DNA from: Crossiella sp. SN42
GTDB taxonomy: Bacteria > Actinomycetota > Actinomycetes > Mycobacteriales > Pseudonocardiaceae
DNA length: 64,000 nucleotides
NCBI RefSeq assembly: GCF_023897065.1
Contig: NZ_JAMHIV010000028.1
Span: 1-64,000 of the forward strand
Reading direction: 5' to 3'
Shown here: one piece after another, positions 16,064 to 24,848 of the stretch
Numbering within the stretch: position 1 is the stretch's first letter
How the letters are laid out: each line of letters starts with the position of its first letter
The notes under the pieces: generated by a model
Seen by the model: only the letters and a program-made list of their open reading frames with translations
What the model was told of the DNA's origin: nothing
The model's database searches: none
Made by a program: the position numbers and the translations under genes

Positions 16064-17275
16064 TCAGCAGGAGGTGGCGGCGGGCACCCCGGCGAACCGG
16101 GCCTTCAGCCAGGACACCGCCATCGGCACCCCGGCGATGTTGCCCAGGATGTGCTCGGTGAGGTGCGTGGTCCGCCACTCCACGGTCGCGCCCCGCGCGC
16201 AGTAGTCGGCCAGCAGCGGCTTGGCCACCTTGAACGGGATGACCTCGTCGAAGTCGCCGTGGAAGAGCAGCACCGGCGCGGTCGGCTTGCGGCTGCCCGG
16301 CACGTCCGCGGCCAGCCGGGCCTGCCAGCGCGGGTCCTTGATCGCATCCGGCACCGTGGTCAGATCCTTGAGCCGCTTGAACGCGCCGGTGAGCAGCATG
16401 GTGCCGACGATGCACTCGGTGCGCTGCTTGGCGATCAGCTTCTTCCCGGCCTCGTTGATGAGCTCCTCCGGCAGGTCCGGGTAGGCGCCCATGTGGCCGG
16501 AGACCGCGCCGATCATCAGCGCAGAGAACGGGCCGCCGTCGATCACCGGGAACAGCTCGCGCAGGTCGCGCGGGATGCCACCGGCGACCACCCCGGCCAC
16601 CTGGAGCTCCGGCGCGTAGGTCGGCTGGAGCTCACCGGCGTGGCTGGCGGCCTGGCCGCCCTGGGAGTAGCCGTAGATGCCGACCGGGCCGACCCCGAGC
16701 TCCGGTCCGGGCGTCTTCTGCGCGGCCCGCACCGCGTCCAGCATGGCGTGCCCGGCGGCCGGGCCGACCGCCATGGTGTGCGGTCCCGGCGTGCCGAGGC
16801 CCTGGTAGTCGGTGATCACCACGGCGAACCCGGCGAGCAGGAACTGGCCGATCAGGGCCACCTCGTTCTCGGTGCCGGTGCGCATCTTGTAGGAGGGCGC
16901 ACAGGTCTCGTGCAGGCCGTGCGCGCCGACCGCGTAGCTCACCAGCGGACGCGGCTTGCCGGTGGACGGGGTCTGCGGCACCAGGATCGTGCCGGATACC
17001 GCCATCGGCGCGCCGGTGGCCGCGGTGGAGCGGTAGAGGATCTGCCAGGCCGAGACCGGGACCTCCAGGCCGAGCACGGTGACCTTGACCTGGCGGGAGC
17101 GCAGCAGGTCGCCGGGCTTGCCAGCGGGCAGCGGGTTCGGCGGCTGGTAGAAGGGATCCGCGGAGGGCAGGGGGACGGCGGCGGGGGCCGCGGTGGCGGT
17201 GCCGGGCAGGGTGGTCAGGGCTAACGCGGTCAGCAGACCTGCGCCGAGCAGTCGGAGTCGGGGGGACGGCGACAC
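16064..17275 (-). CDS. Secreted lipase (LIP family alpha/beta hydrolase)
   Basis: 403 residues. A Sec-type signal peptide runs to about residue 32 (hydrophobic core LLGAGLLTALALTTL, Ala-rich cleavage region). The mature part matches the secretory lipase family (PF03583): nucleophile elbow GYSQGGQA, acid region LLFHGDFDEVIPF and a likely catalytic His in LTEHILG. It probably hydrolyses acyl esters outside the cell. GTG 17275 is preferred over the in-frame ATG at 17320 because AAGGAGGTC sits at ideal distance upstream. It is divergent from a TetR gene, with a perfect palindrome between them that suggests regulation by that protein. Confidence 0.85.
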   Translation of the reverse strand: MSPSPRLRLLGAGLLTALALTTLPGTATAAPAAVPLPSADPFYQPPNPLPAGKPGDLLRSRQVKVTVLGLEVPVSAWQILYRSTAATGAPMAVSGTILVPQTPSTGKPRPLVSYAVGAHGLHETCAPSYKMRTGTENEVALIGQFLLAGFAVVITDYQGLGTPGPHTMAVGPAAGHAMLDAVRAAQKTPGPELGVGPVGIYGYSQGGQAASHAGELQPTYAPELQVAGVVAGGIPRDLRELFPVIDGGPFSALMIGAVSGHMGAYPDLPEELINEAGKKLIAKQRTECIVGTMLLTGAFKRLKDLTTVPDAIKDPRWQARLAADVPGSRKPTAPVLLFHGDFDEVIPFKVAKPLLADYCARGATVEWRTTHLTEHILGNIAGVPMAVSWLKARFAGVPAATSC

Positions 17276-17350
17276 GGGCGACCTCCTTGGGACGCTCGCT
17301 GTGGTAATCGAGATTTTCACACGCTAGGCCGTCCGGCCCAGATGTGGCAA

Positions 17351-17362
17351 TGGTCATGACCA
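17351..17362. promoter_or_regulatory. Palindrome TGGTCATGACCA, candidate TetR operator
   Basis: A perfect 12-base palindrome in the 128-base gap between the divergent lipase and TetR genes. TTGACC at 17364 directly beside it could act as a -35 element for the TetR gene. Assignment to the neighbouring TetR protein is inference from position. Confidence 0.5.
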
Positions 17363-17403
17363 CTTGACCGGTGCACACCCCCCGAACGATCTACGCTGGA
17401 GGT

Positions 17404-18045
17404 ATGGCCCAGGAGACGGGGACAACCGCGCGCATCTACCGCGGCATGCGTCCCGAACAGCGCAAGGCCGACCGCCGGGCCCGGCTGGTCGAGGCCGCGC
17501 TGGAGCTGTTCACCACCGCCGGCTACCACGGCACCCGCATCGAGCAGCTGTGCACGCACGCCGGGGTCTCCACGCGGAACTTCTACGAGGAGTTCGCGAA
17601 CAAGGAGGCCCTGCTGCTGAGCCTGCACAACGACATCAACGCGGTCGCCCTGCACCACGTGGTCGGCGCCCTGCGCACGCTGCCGGACAGCGCGGACGCG
17701 CCGGAGCGGATCGGCACCCTGCTTGAGGTGTTCATGGCCGACATCACCGCCGACCCGCGCCGCCCCCGGCTGGCCTACGTGGAGGCGGTCGGGGTGAGCC
17801 CGGCGATGGAGCGGCAGCACCAGCGCTGGGTGGCGGAGTGGAGCACGCTGATCGAGAGCGAGGCCACCAGGGCGGCCCAGCGCGGGCAGGCCCCGGTCCG
17901 GGACTACCACCTGATCGCGACCGCGCTGGTGGGCGCGGTGACCGGGCTGCTGCGCGAGTGGCAGGCGGCCGAGCGACCGCTGCCCCCGGCCGAGGTGACC
18001 GCGACCATGCGGCACCTGATGGTCGCCGCGATCACGGTGCCCTGA
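17404..18045 (+). CDS. TetR-family transcriptional regulator
   Basis: 213 residues. The N-terminal TetR_N helix-turn-helix is clear: ARLVEAALELFTTAGYHGTRIEQL, then CTHAGVSTRNFYEEFANKEALLLSL (about residues 25-70). The C-terminal ligand domain is of a generic type and the inducer is unknown. ATG 17404 directly follows GGAGGT, a rather tight Shine-Dalgarno; an in-frame ATG at 17371 has none. It is divergent from the secreted lipase gene, the most likely target together with itself. The downstream AOC-like gene converges on it with 5 bases between the stop codons. Confidence 0.87.
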   Translation: MAQETGTTARIYRGMRPEQRKADRRARLVEAALELFTTAGYHGTRIEQLCTHAGVSTRNFYEEFANKEALLLSLHNDINAVALHHVVGALRTLPDSADAPERIGTLLEVFMADITADPRRPRLAYVEAVGVSPAMERQHQRWVAEWSTLIESEATRAAQRGQAPVRDYHLIATALVGAVTGLLREWQAAERPLPPAEVTATMRHLMVAAITVP

Positions 18046-18050
18046 TCGCC

Positions 18051-18500
18051 CTAGAGGTCGTAGTCCAGCGTGTACTTCACCGTCTTGTCGGTGTCGAAGA
18101 CGATGCTGCCCTCGCCCTTCGCGCCGCGGAAGCGGCCGGTGCCGCCGACGATGACCTGCTGGTGCTTGTCCTCGCTGGCCAGCTTCCTGGTCACCCGCGC
18201 GGTGCTGTGGATCTCCGCGGCGTCCTGGAAGCGGTAGATGTGCAGGCACTGGGCCTCGATGTGCAGTTCCGGGGTCAGGCCGACCACGGTGCAGCTGATG
18301 GTCAGCTTGCCCGCGGCCGAGCCGTCGGTGTTGGCCAGGTCGGACTGGACCGCGTAGGCGATGCCGGGCAACGGCACCGCGGGCAGGGTGATCAGCTTGC
18401 GGGTGGCGGTGAACTCCAGCTTGGTGCCGGGGGCCGCGGCGGCGGCTGGGACGGCGGCGACGGCCGCGAGCAGGGCGGCCAGGGCGGCGGTTCGGCGCAT
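18051..18500 (-). CDS. Secreted allene-oxide-cyclase/dirigent-like barrel protein
   Basis: 149 residues with a short Ala-rich signal peptide (about 1-24). The mature part ends with VGGTGRFRGAKGEGSIVFD, the glycine-rich strand pair typical of the allene oxide cyclase-like/dirigent calycin fold. Two cysteines (SCTV and QCLHI) could form a disulfide. In bacteria this family is mostly uncharacterised; some members act as cyclases in natural-product pathways, others are extracellular structural proteins. I do not assign a reaction. The copy of GTCCACTGTGGAC at 18516 lies 15 bases upstream of its ATG. Confidence 0.65.
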   Translation of the reverse strand: MRRTAALAALLAAVAAVPAAAAAPGTKLEFTATRKLITLPAVPLPGIAYAVQSDLANTDGSAAGKLTISCTVVGLTPELHIEAQCLHIYRFQDAAEIHSTARVTRKLASEDKHQQVIVGGTGRFRGAKGEGSIVFDTDKTVKYTLDYDL

Positions 18501-18515
18501 CCCCTCACGCTAGGT

Positions 18516-18528
18516 GTCCACTGTGGAC
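18516..18528. repeat. Dispersed palindrome GTCCACTGTGGAC, copy 3
   Basis: The only perfect copy that lies between genes. It sits 15 bases upstream of the AOC-like gene and directly beyond the stop of the DUF998 gene. Confidence 0.7.
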
Positions 18529-18529
18529 A

Positions 18530-19234
18530 TCAACAGCGTTCGACACGGACGAGTCCGGGTTCCCGCTTCGGGGTGATCTCCGGCTGCGTTGTGTGCCGAC
18601 GGACCCGCCAGGCCAGCAGGAGCAACAGCACCACATGGGCGGCCAGCAACAGCCGTTCGGCCGCACCGCTGTAACCACGTTCACCGAGCAACCACATCGG
18701 CCGGTCCAGCGGCAGGAAGGTGGCCAGGAAGGCCAGCACGCCGGCCAGGCCGAGCATCGAGACCACCCGCAGCGGCCGGCACAGCGGTGACCACTGCGGA
18801 TGGCCGCGGAACCGGGCGGCCAGCAGCAGACCGGCCAGCGGCAGGGTGATGAACCCGGTCAGCGCGGCGTAGCGGTGCACCGCGCCGTAAGGGGTGAGCG
18901 GTTCGTGCACCGGCTCCATCGGGAACACCGCGGCCACGCCGAGGCCCAGCGCCCACACCGCGATCAGCCAGGCCGCCCGCCGCCCGCCGGGCACGCCCGC
19001 GCTGATCAGCGCGCCGCCGAGGACCAGCGAGCCGAACGCGGTGGCCAGCATGCTGACCCCGACCAGCCGGGCGCCCTGCTCGGTGAAGATGAACTCGCTG
19101 AAGGTGGACCGGAACGGGTCCAACTGTCCGAAGTAGACGAAGTCGACGAAGACGGCCACCAGGACCGCGCAGGCCAGCCAGCACAGCGCGGAGGTGGCCA
19201 GCAACCGGGTGATCAGCCGGAGGGTGGGATCCAT
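18530..19234 (-). CDS. DUF998-type membrane protein
   Basis: 234 residues with six or seven hydrophobic helices covering most of the chain. The N-terminal part has LDPFRSTFSEFIFTEQGA after the first helix, and an FPMEPVHEPLTPYGAVHRYA loop mid-protein, both characteristic of the DUF998 family. The biochemical role of the family is unknown. It lies 29 bases upstream of the AOC-like gene on the same strand, possibly as one transcript, and is divergent from the histidine kinase gene. The ATG at 19234 was taken as start. Confidence 0.72.
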   Translation of the reverse strand: MDPTLRLITRLLATSALCWLACAVLVAVFVDFVYFGQLDPFRSTFSEFIFTEQGARLVGVSMLATAFGSLVLGGALISAGVPGGRRAAWLIAVWALGLGVAAVFPMEPVHEPLTPYGAVHRYAALTGFITLPLAGLLLAARFRGHPQWSPLCRPLRVVSMLGLAGVLAFLATFLPLDRPMWLLGERGYSGAAERLLLAAHVVLLLLLAWRVRRHTTQPEITPKREPGLVRVERC

Positions 19235-19346
19235 GTGACCGAGAGTGGCCGGGCCGTTTTTGTCTCGTCGTCACCCCGTGGTTTGACTCCGGATGCGGTA
19301 CCAGCGTGTGACGATCGGCGGCGTGGCTCTGACTAGCGTCGGCGGC

Positions 19347-20612
19347 ATGCTGAAACACCTCGGAACCGGGTTGCGGGCGACCTGGCGGACGCTGGTCACC
19401 GCGCGGGACGCCGACTGGGGACCGCCGGTGACCTGGCTGCCGGGTCCCCGGTGGGTGCGCCGCAAGACCGCGGTGCTGCTGTTCGCGTTGCTGGCCGTGG
19501 CCAACGGAGTCACCTGGTTCACCGCGTTCAACCCGGTGGCCGGCGCGCTGCTCACCCTGGCGCACCTGCTGCCCTGGCTGTTGAGCAACCGGTCGCCGGT
19601 GACCGCGTGGCGGCTGGCGATGGGCCTGCTGGCCACGCTGGCGGTGGCGCCGCTGCTGGTCGAGTTCCCCAGGATCCTGCCGGGGGTGCCCGCGATCGAG
19701 CGGCCGTGGTCGATCGGCGCGCTGGCCCTCATCCCCGCGGTCTTCGCGGCGGTGGCCCGCGCCCCGCAACGGGACCGGGCGACCGTCGGCGTGCTGACCG
19801 TGCTGCTGACCTACCTGGCCGCCGCGCTGCCGCTGTCCGGGGTGCCGGACTCGCCGTTCGCCGTGGTGTTCGCGGTGGTCGCGGTGGTGATCGGGGTGTC
19901 GCGCAGCCGGGAGGACGCGGCCACCTCCGAACTGGCCTGGGTGCGCAGGGACATGGCCGACGAGCAGGCCAAGACCGCGGTGCTGGCCGAGCGCGCCCGG
20001 ATCGCCAGGGAACTGCACGACATCATCGCGCACCACCTGTCGATGATCGCGGTGCGCACCGACAGCGCGCCCTACCGACTGTCCATTTCGGACGATCGGG
20101 TGCGCGAAGAGCTGGTCCAGCTTGGCGATGCGGCCCGGCAGGCGCTGTCCGAGACCCGCGGCCTGTTGGGGGTGCTGCGGGCCGAGGACGCCGAGCCGGA
20201 GCTCGCGCCACAGCCCACCCTGGCCGAACTGCCGGAGCTGGTGGCCGAGGCGGAGCGGTCCGGGGTGGCGGTGGCGCTGGCCGTCGAGGGCACGGCGCGG
20301 CCCGTGCCCTCGGCGGCCGGACTGGCGGTGTACCGGGTGACCCAGGAGGCACTGAGCAACGCCAGGCGGCACGCCCCCGGCGCGGCGGTCCGGGTGGCGC
20401 TGCGTTACCTGCCGGGTGAGCTGGAACTGGTGGTGGACAACGATCCTGGCCTACGGGCGGGCGCGGAGTCCGGGCCGGGCAACGGGATCACCGGGATGCG
20501 AGAGCGGATCGGCATCGTCGGCGGCGAGCTCCAGGCCGGGCCGCGGCCGGACGGCGGGTATACCGTGCGGGCGAGGATTCCGTTGGCGGACAGCACCGAG
20601 GGGGCGGCGTGA
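19347..20612 (+). CDS. NarL-type sensor histidine kinase
   Basis: 421 residues. Four or five membrane helices make up the N-terminal half (about 40-190). A HisKA_3 dimerisation helix follows with the phospho-acceptor in ERARIARELHDIIAHHLSM, then a HATPase_c domain with an N-box-like EALSNARRHA and a glycine-rich GNGITGMRERIGIVGG. It autophosphorylates and passes phosphate to the response regulator encoded by the next gene, whose GTG overlaps this stop by 4 bases. ATG 19347 is preferred over an upstream in-frame start because a TAGCGT box lies 7 bases before it, indicating leaderless transcription. The signal sensed is unknown. Confidence 0.9.
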   Translation: MLKHLGTGLRATWRTLVTARDADWGPPVTWLPGPRWVRRKTAVLLFALLAVANGVTWFTAFNPVAGALLTLAHLLPWLLSNRSPVTAWRLAMGLLATLAVAPLLVEFPRILPGVPAIERPWSIGALALIPAVFAAVARAPQRDRATVGVLTVLLTYLAAALPLSGVPDSPFAVVFAVVAVVIGVSRSREDAATSELAWVRRDMADEQAKTAVLAERARIARELHDIIAHHLSMIAVRTDSAPYRLSISDDRVREELVQLGDAARQALSETRGLLGVLRAEDAEPELAPQPTLAELPELVAEAERSGVAVALAVEGTARPVPSAAGLAVYRVTQEALSNARRHAPGAAVRVALRYLPGELELVVDNDPGLRAGAESGPGNGITGMRERIGIVGGELQAGPRPDGGYTVRARIPLADSTEGAA

Positions 20613-21313
20613 TCCGGGTCTACGTGGTCGACGACCAGGCGATGGTGCGGGAGAGCTTCGCCGGTCTGCTCGGCGCCCAGGACGGTATGACGGTGGTGGG
20701 CACCGCCGGTGACGGGATCGAGGCGCTGACCGGCATCGCCGAGCTGGACGCGCGCGGGCAGCGGCCGGACGTGGTGCTGATGGACATCCGGATGCCCCGC
20801 CTGGACGGCCTGGAGACCACCCGTCGGCTACTCGGCGAAGAGTCCACTTCGGACGGTGAGACCGAGAACCCGTTGCGGGTGCTGGTATTGACCACCTTCG
20901 ACCTGGACGACTACGTGTTCGAGGCGCTGCGGGCCGGCGCCAGCGGCTTCCTGCTCAAGGACGCGCCCGCCGCCGAGCTGGTCAACGCGATCCGGGTGGT
21001 CGCGGCCGGGGACGCGCTGCTCGCGCCCGCCGTGACCCGCCGGTTGATCAGCGAGTTCGTCCGCAGCCGCCCCGCACCGGCGGCCCGCCCGGAACGGCTG
21101 GCGGTGCTGACCAACCGGGAGACCGAGGTGCTCACCCTGGTCGCCAGGGGCCTGTCCAACACCGAGATCGCGGTGGAGCTGGTGCTCTCCGAGCAGACCG
21201 TGAAGACCCACCTCAACCGCATCCTGGCCAAGCTCGCCCTGCGCGACCGCGCCCAGGCGATCGTGCTGGCCTACGAGACCGGGCTGGTCAGTGCCAGGCA
21301 GCGGCCAGGGTGA
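20609..21313 (+). CDS. NarL/LuxR-type response regulator
   Basis: 234 residues. The receiver domain starts VYVVDDQAMVRESFAGLLG, with the phospho-acceptor Asp in VVLMDIRMPRLDG (about residue 55) and conserved Thr/Lys in LVLTTFD and FLLKDAPA. The C-terminal LuxR helix-turn-helix is ETEVLTLVARGLSNTEIAVE followed by SEQTVKTHLNRILAKL. It is the cognate partner of the overlapping histidine kinase. The last 26 bases overlap the convergent DAHP synthase gene. Targets are unknown; systems of this type often control nearby transport or secondary-metabolism genes. Confidence 0.92.
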   Translation: MIRVYVVDDQAMVRESFAGLLGAQDGMTVVGTAGDGIEALTGIAELDARGQRPDVVLMDIRMPRLDGLETTRRLLGEESTSDGETENPLRVLVLTTFDLDDYVFEALRAGASGFLLKDAPAAELVNAIRVVAAGDALLAPAVTRRLISEFVRSRPAPAARPERLAVLTNRETEVLTLVARGLSNTEIAVELVLSEQTVKTHLNRILAKLALRDRAQAIVLAYETGLVSARQRPG

Positions 21314-22472
21314 TGGCCTGCTGCTGGTTCAGCCGGGGGTCGCACAGCGAGGTGTAGCAGCGGCCGAGGTCGTCGGCCTCCACGCCCGCGCCCAGGCATT
21401 CGGTGACCGGGTCGGGGGTGGCCTCCAGGTGCAGGCCGCCCGCGACGCCGCCCTGTTCGGGCACGATCCGCAGGAACTGGCTGACCTCGGCGATCAGGTC
21501 GGCCAGCCGCCGGGTCTTGACCCCGCCCGCGGCGCTGATCGTGTTGCCGTGCATGGGATCGCTCAGCCAGACCACCGGGTGGCCCGCCGCGTGCACCGCG
21601 GCCACCAGCGGCGCCAGCTCGGGGGCCCGGCGCACGCCGAAGCGGGCGATCAGGGTCAACCGGCCGGGGGTGCGGTGCGGGTCCAGCACCTCGCACAGCT
21701 TGAGCAGGTCCGCGCGCGGGGTGGTCGGGCCGACCTTGCAGGCCACCGGGTTGGCCACCGAGGCGAGCAGGCGCACGTGCGCGCCGTCGGGCTGGCGGGT
21801 CCGGTCGCCGATCCACGGCCAGTGCGTGGAGGTCAGGAAGGTCTGACCGGCGGAGTTCTTGCGCAGCAACGGAAGCTCGTAGTCCAGCACCAGCGCCTCG
21901 TGCGAGGTCCACACCGGCTGCCCGAACGGCCTGCGCGCACCGCGCAGCGCGCCCACCGCGACACTGGCCGCCTCATAACAGGACACCAGCCGGGCGGAGT
22001 CCGGGCGGCGGGCGGCGAGCTCGGCTTCCGGGCCGTTGACCAGGTGGCCGCGGTAGGACGGCAGCTCCAGGTCGCCGCAGCGTTCCGAGGGCTTGGAGCG
22101 CGGCTTAGCGAACTGACCGGCGAACCGGCCCACCCGCGCCACCGGCAGCCCGCTGGCCCCGCCGACCACCCCGGCCAGCGCGTCCAGCATGGCCACCTTG
22201 CGCGCGATGTGTTCCGGCGTGCACTCCGCCGGGTCCTCCGCGCAGTCGCCGGCCTGCACCACCTTGGCGCTGCCGCCCGCCACCTCGGCCAGCCAGCGGT
22301 GCAGCCCGTCCACCTCGGCCCAGTGCACCAGGCCCGGCCGGGCGGCCAGCTCGGCGCGGTGCGCCGCGGCCAGCGCCGGGTCGGTCCAGCTGGGTTGCTG
22401 CCGCGCGGGCAGCAGCTGCCAGTACGCCAGTTCCTCGTCCGCGAGCGCGTCGCGGACCGCCTCGGTGTGCAC
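21288..22472 (-). CDS. Class II (plant-type) DAHP synthase
   Basis: 394 residues. Catalyses condensation of phosphoenolpyruvate and erythrose 4-phosphate to 3-deoxy-D-arabino-heptulosonate 7-phosphate, the first shikimate step. Class II hallmarks are present: KVVQAGDCAED, GRFAGQFAKPRS, a TSTHWPWIGD segment and the metal-binding SDPMHGNT. At 394 residues it is shorter than the housekeeping mycobacterial enzyme (about 460) and fits the class used in secondary metabolism (PhzC-like). It begins 14 bases after isochorismate synthase and shares its iron-box promoter, so I infer it boosts chorismate supply for siderophore synthesis under iron limitation. Confidence 0.92.
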   Translation of the reverse strand: MHTEAVRDALADEELAYWQLLPARQQPSWTDPALAAAHRAELAARPGLVHWAEVDGLHRWLAEVAGGSAKVVQAGDCAEDPAECTPEHIARKVAMLDALAGVVGGASGLPVARVGRFAGQFAKPRSKPSERCGDLELPSYRGHLVNGPEAELAARRPDSARLVSCYEAASVAVGALRGARRPFGQPVWTSHEALVLDYELPLLRKNSAGQTFLTSTHWPWIGDRTRQPDGAHVRLLASVANPVACKVGPTTPRADLLKLCEVLDPHRTPGRLTLIARFGVRRAPELAPLVAAVHAAGHPVVWLSDPMHGNTISAAGGVKTRRLADLIAEVSQFLRIVPEQGGVAGGLHLEATPDPVTECLGAGVEADDLGRCYTSLCDPRLNQQQAITLAAAWH

Positions 22473-22486
22473 CCAGGTCCTCCAGC

Positions 22487-23656
22487 TCAGGCGATCTGCT
22501 CGATGCCCATGGCCAGCAGCAGCGTACGGAACTTCGCCGCGGTCTCGGCCAGTTCGGCCTCCGGGCTGGAGTCCCCGACGATGCCCGCCCCGGCGAAGAG
22601 CCGCAGCGAGTGGTCATCGGCCTCGGCACAGCGGATGGTGACCACCCAGTCGCCGTCGCCGTTGCCGTCGCACCAGCCCACCATGCCGGTGTAGAAGCCG
22701 CGGTCGAAAGGTTCCAGCGCATGAATCTTGTCCCTGGCCGCGCCGACCGGCGTGCCGCACACCGCGGGGGTCGGGTGCAGCGCCGCGGCCAGCTCCAGCG
22801 CGGAGGTCCGCTCGTCCGCCAGCTCGCCGGTGACCCTGGTGGACAGGTGCCACATGGTCGCGGTGCGCACCAGCTCCGGGGCGGCTGGCACGTCCAGGGT
22901 CCGGCAGTACGGGCGCAGCCCGGCGGCCACCGCGTCCACCACCACCGCGTGCTCGTGCCGGTCCTTGGCCGAGACCAGCAGGGCCTCGGCCCGGCGCCGG
23001 TCCTCCTCCGGGTCGGCGCTGCGCGCGGCGGAGCCGGCGAGGGGGTTGGAGACCACGCTGGCGCCCCGGCGGGTGAGCAGCAGCTCGGGGCTGGCGCCGA
23101 TGAGGGTGCGGCCGGGCAGGTCGGCGGCGAAGGTGTAGCCGGTCGGGTCCCGGCGGATCAGGTTGTTCAGCAGCGGGCCGAGGTCCACCGTGGTGGGCGC
23201 GGTCAGCTCCAGCGAGCGGGACAGCACCACCTTGTCCAGCTCGCCCGAACGCAGCGGGGTGAGCGCGGCGCGCACCGAGCGCACGTACGCCGCTGGTTCG
23301 GGCACCGGGGTGATCTCCCACTCCGGCACGTTCATGCTGAGCTCGGGCAGCCGGAGCTCGGCGGGGAAGGCCCCGGCCCGGCGCACCCCCTCGGGCACCA
23401 CCAGGCTGGCCGCCGCGTTGTGGTCGAAGGGCACCGCGCCGACCACCAGCGCGCCAGGCTCGGCCTCGGCGAGCGCCGCGGCCACCCTGGCGGGCAGCGC
23501 GCCCAGCTCGCCTGGGGCGGCGACGCTGGGCACGGTGGCCGCGACTCCCTCGGCGAGCAGCACGCCGTGCGGGGAGGAGAAGAAGAACGACGATCCGGCG
23601 CGGTAGTCCGACAGCAGCTCGACCGGGCTCACGGTGCTGGCGTGCCGCGTGGTCAT
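22487..23656 (-). CDS. dhbC: Isochorismate synthase (DhbC/EntC family)
   Basis: 389 residues of the chorismate-utilising enzyme family, converting chorismate to isochorismate. Visible motifs are [50 protein letters not shown] and [10 protein letters not shown], as in EntC/DhbC; the usual active-site acids lie in the later motifs. The alternative is a MenF for menaquinone. The iron box 27 bases upstream of the ATG and the coupled DAHP synthase favour a catecholate or salicylate siderophore role. The next enzymes of such a pathway (DhbA/B/E or salicylate synthesis) are not in the window. Confidence 0.88.
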   Translation of the reverse strand: MTTRHASTVSPVELLSDYRAGSSFFFSSPHGVLLAEGVAATVPSVAAPGELGALPARVAAALAEAEPGALVVGAVPFDHNAAASLVVPEGVRRAGAFPAELRLPELSMNVPEWEITPVPEPAAYVRSVRAALTPLRSGELDKVVLSRSLELTAPTTVDLGPLLNNLIRRDPTGYTFAADLPGRTLIGASPELLLTRRGASVVSNPLAGSAARSADPEEDRRRAEALLVSAKDRHEHAVVVDAVAAGLRPYCRTLDVPAAPELVRTATMWHLSTRVTGELADERTSALELAAALHPTPAVCGTPVGAARDKIHALEPFDRGFYTGMVGWCDGNGDGDWVVTIRCAEADDHSLRLFAGAGIVGDSSPEAELAETAAKFRTLLLAMGIEQIA

Positions 23657-23682
23657 GCGTCCTCACTTCGTCAACAGCCTGA

Positions 23683-23701
23683 TAAGGGAAGGCTAACCTT
23701 C
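23683..23701 (-). promoter_or_regulatory. Putative IdeR/DmdR iron box upstream of isochorismate synthase
   Basis: TAAGGGAAGGCTAACCTTC matches 14 of 19 positions of the consensus TTAGGTTAGGCTAACCTAA and includes the uninterrupted core AGGCTAACCT. It is centred 36 bases upstream of the ATG of the isochorismate synthase gene, as expected for a promoter-blocking site. It is the second iron box in the window. Confidence 0.78.
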
Positions 23702-23844
23702 GTTAGTAAGAACCTAGTCTGCCGAGCGGCCCCAACTACCACCCGTCCGGGTGACACTGATCACGAGCGCGCAATAGTCGCGTACCCCCTACCTAGTGGG
23801 TTCCGGATTGTTCGGCGCTCCGGCACGGCCGGACAGTGACGGCC

Positions 23845-24780
23845 ATGCGCCTGAGCTCGTTCCCGCTGCCCGCCCCCCGTGCCGGTGAAGCCCCCACCGT
23901 GCTGGAGAACTTCCCGGCCGCGCTGAACGACGCGATCGAGCGCAGCGGGCTGAGTCTGGACTCGCTGCAACGCAGGCTGGCCCAGCGAGGGGTCCGGGTC
24001 AGCCTGTCCACCCTCAGCTACTGGCGGCGCGGCCGCAGCCAGCCGGAGCGGCGGGAGTCGCTGGCCGCGGTCGGCGTGCTGGAGGAGGTGCTCGGGCTGC
24101 CCCGGCAGACCCTGCTCGGCCTGCTCGGGCCGCGGCGGCCGCGCGGGCGCTGGCTGAGCCGCAGCTTCCCGGTGCGGCCGCTGGACACCCTGTGGGAGGA
24201 CGCGGCCACGCTGACCGGGCTGCTGGAGACCCTCGGCGCGCCCACCGAGGAGCAGCTGACCTACCTGAGCCTGCAGGAGACGCACACCGTGGACGAGCAC
24301 GGGGTGGACGGGGCCAGCACGGTGCGCGCGGTGATCAGGGCCGAGGTGGACGGGGTGGACCGGTGCGCGGTGACCTACCTCGGCGAGGGCGCGGCCCCGG
24401 TGGTGGCGCCCCGGCGGTCCTGCCGCCTGGGCCGCAACCGGGTCGGGCCGGACGGCCAGCTGGTGGTCACCGAGCTGATCCTGGACCGGATGCTGCGCAC
24501 CGGGGACACCGCGGTGCTGGAGTACGAGGTGGTCTGGCCCGCTGGGCAGGCCTCGGCGAGCAGGCTGCACCGGTTCCGGCGGCCGGTGCGGGAGTACGTG
24601 GCGCAGGTGGAGTTCCACCGGGACGCGGTGCCCAGCCGGTGCTTCCAGACCTATCGGCACGGGCTGTGGTCTGCCGAGGTGGGGCGGCAGGACGTGTGGA
24701 TCGGGGCCTTCCGCACCGCGCACCTGGTCGCGCTGGACGTGCCGGCCGGAATTGTCGGCCTGCGCTGGGAATGGAACTGA
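23845..24780 (+). CDS. Putative helix-turn-helix DNA-binding protein
   Basis: 311 residues from ATG 23845 (an in-frame GTG at 23836 is possible). The N-terminal region LENFPAALNDAIERSGLSLDSLQRRLAQ followed by GVRVSLSTLSYWRRGRSQPER resembles an XRE-type helix-turn-helix with the recognition helix in LSTLSYWRRG. The rest (about 110-311) is a beta-rich region without a domain I can name. It may be a transcriptional regulator. It is divergent from the siderophore-precursor operon, with the iron box between them nearer the latter. A very strong terminator follows its stop codon. Confidence 0.65.
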   Translation: MRLSSFPLPAPRAGEAPTVLENFPAALNDAIERSGLSLDSLQRRLAQRGVRVSLSTLSYWRRGRSQPERRESLAAVGVLEEVLGLPRQTLLGLLGPRRPRGRWLSRSFPVRPLDTLWEDAATLTGLLETLGAPTEEQLTYLSLQETHTVDEHGVDGASTVRAVIRAEVDGVDRCAVTYLGEGAAPVVAPRRSCRLGRNRVGPDGQLVVTELILDRMLRTGDTAVLEYEVVWPAGQASASRLHRFRRPVREYVAQVEFHRDAVPSRCFQTYRHGLWSAEVGRQDVWIGAFRTAHLVALDVPAGIVGLRWEWN

Positions 24781-24782
24781 GC

Positions 24783-24831
24783 CACTTCGGCTCGCCCACC
24801 AGATAAATGGCGGGCGAGCCGAAGTGATTTT
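24783..24831 (+). terminator. Rho-independent terminator
   Basis: Perfect 15-base inverted repeat (arms 24783-24797 and 24812-24826) with a 14-base loop, followed by ATTTTT. It starts 2 bases after the stop of the DNA-binding protein gene. The stem also lies just beyond the stop of the convergent subtilase gene, so it can separate both transcripts, but the T-run serves the + strand. Confidence 0.92.
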
Positions 24832-24848
24832 TCAGTTCATGGGAAATT

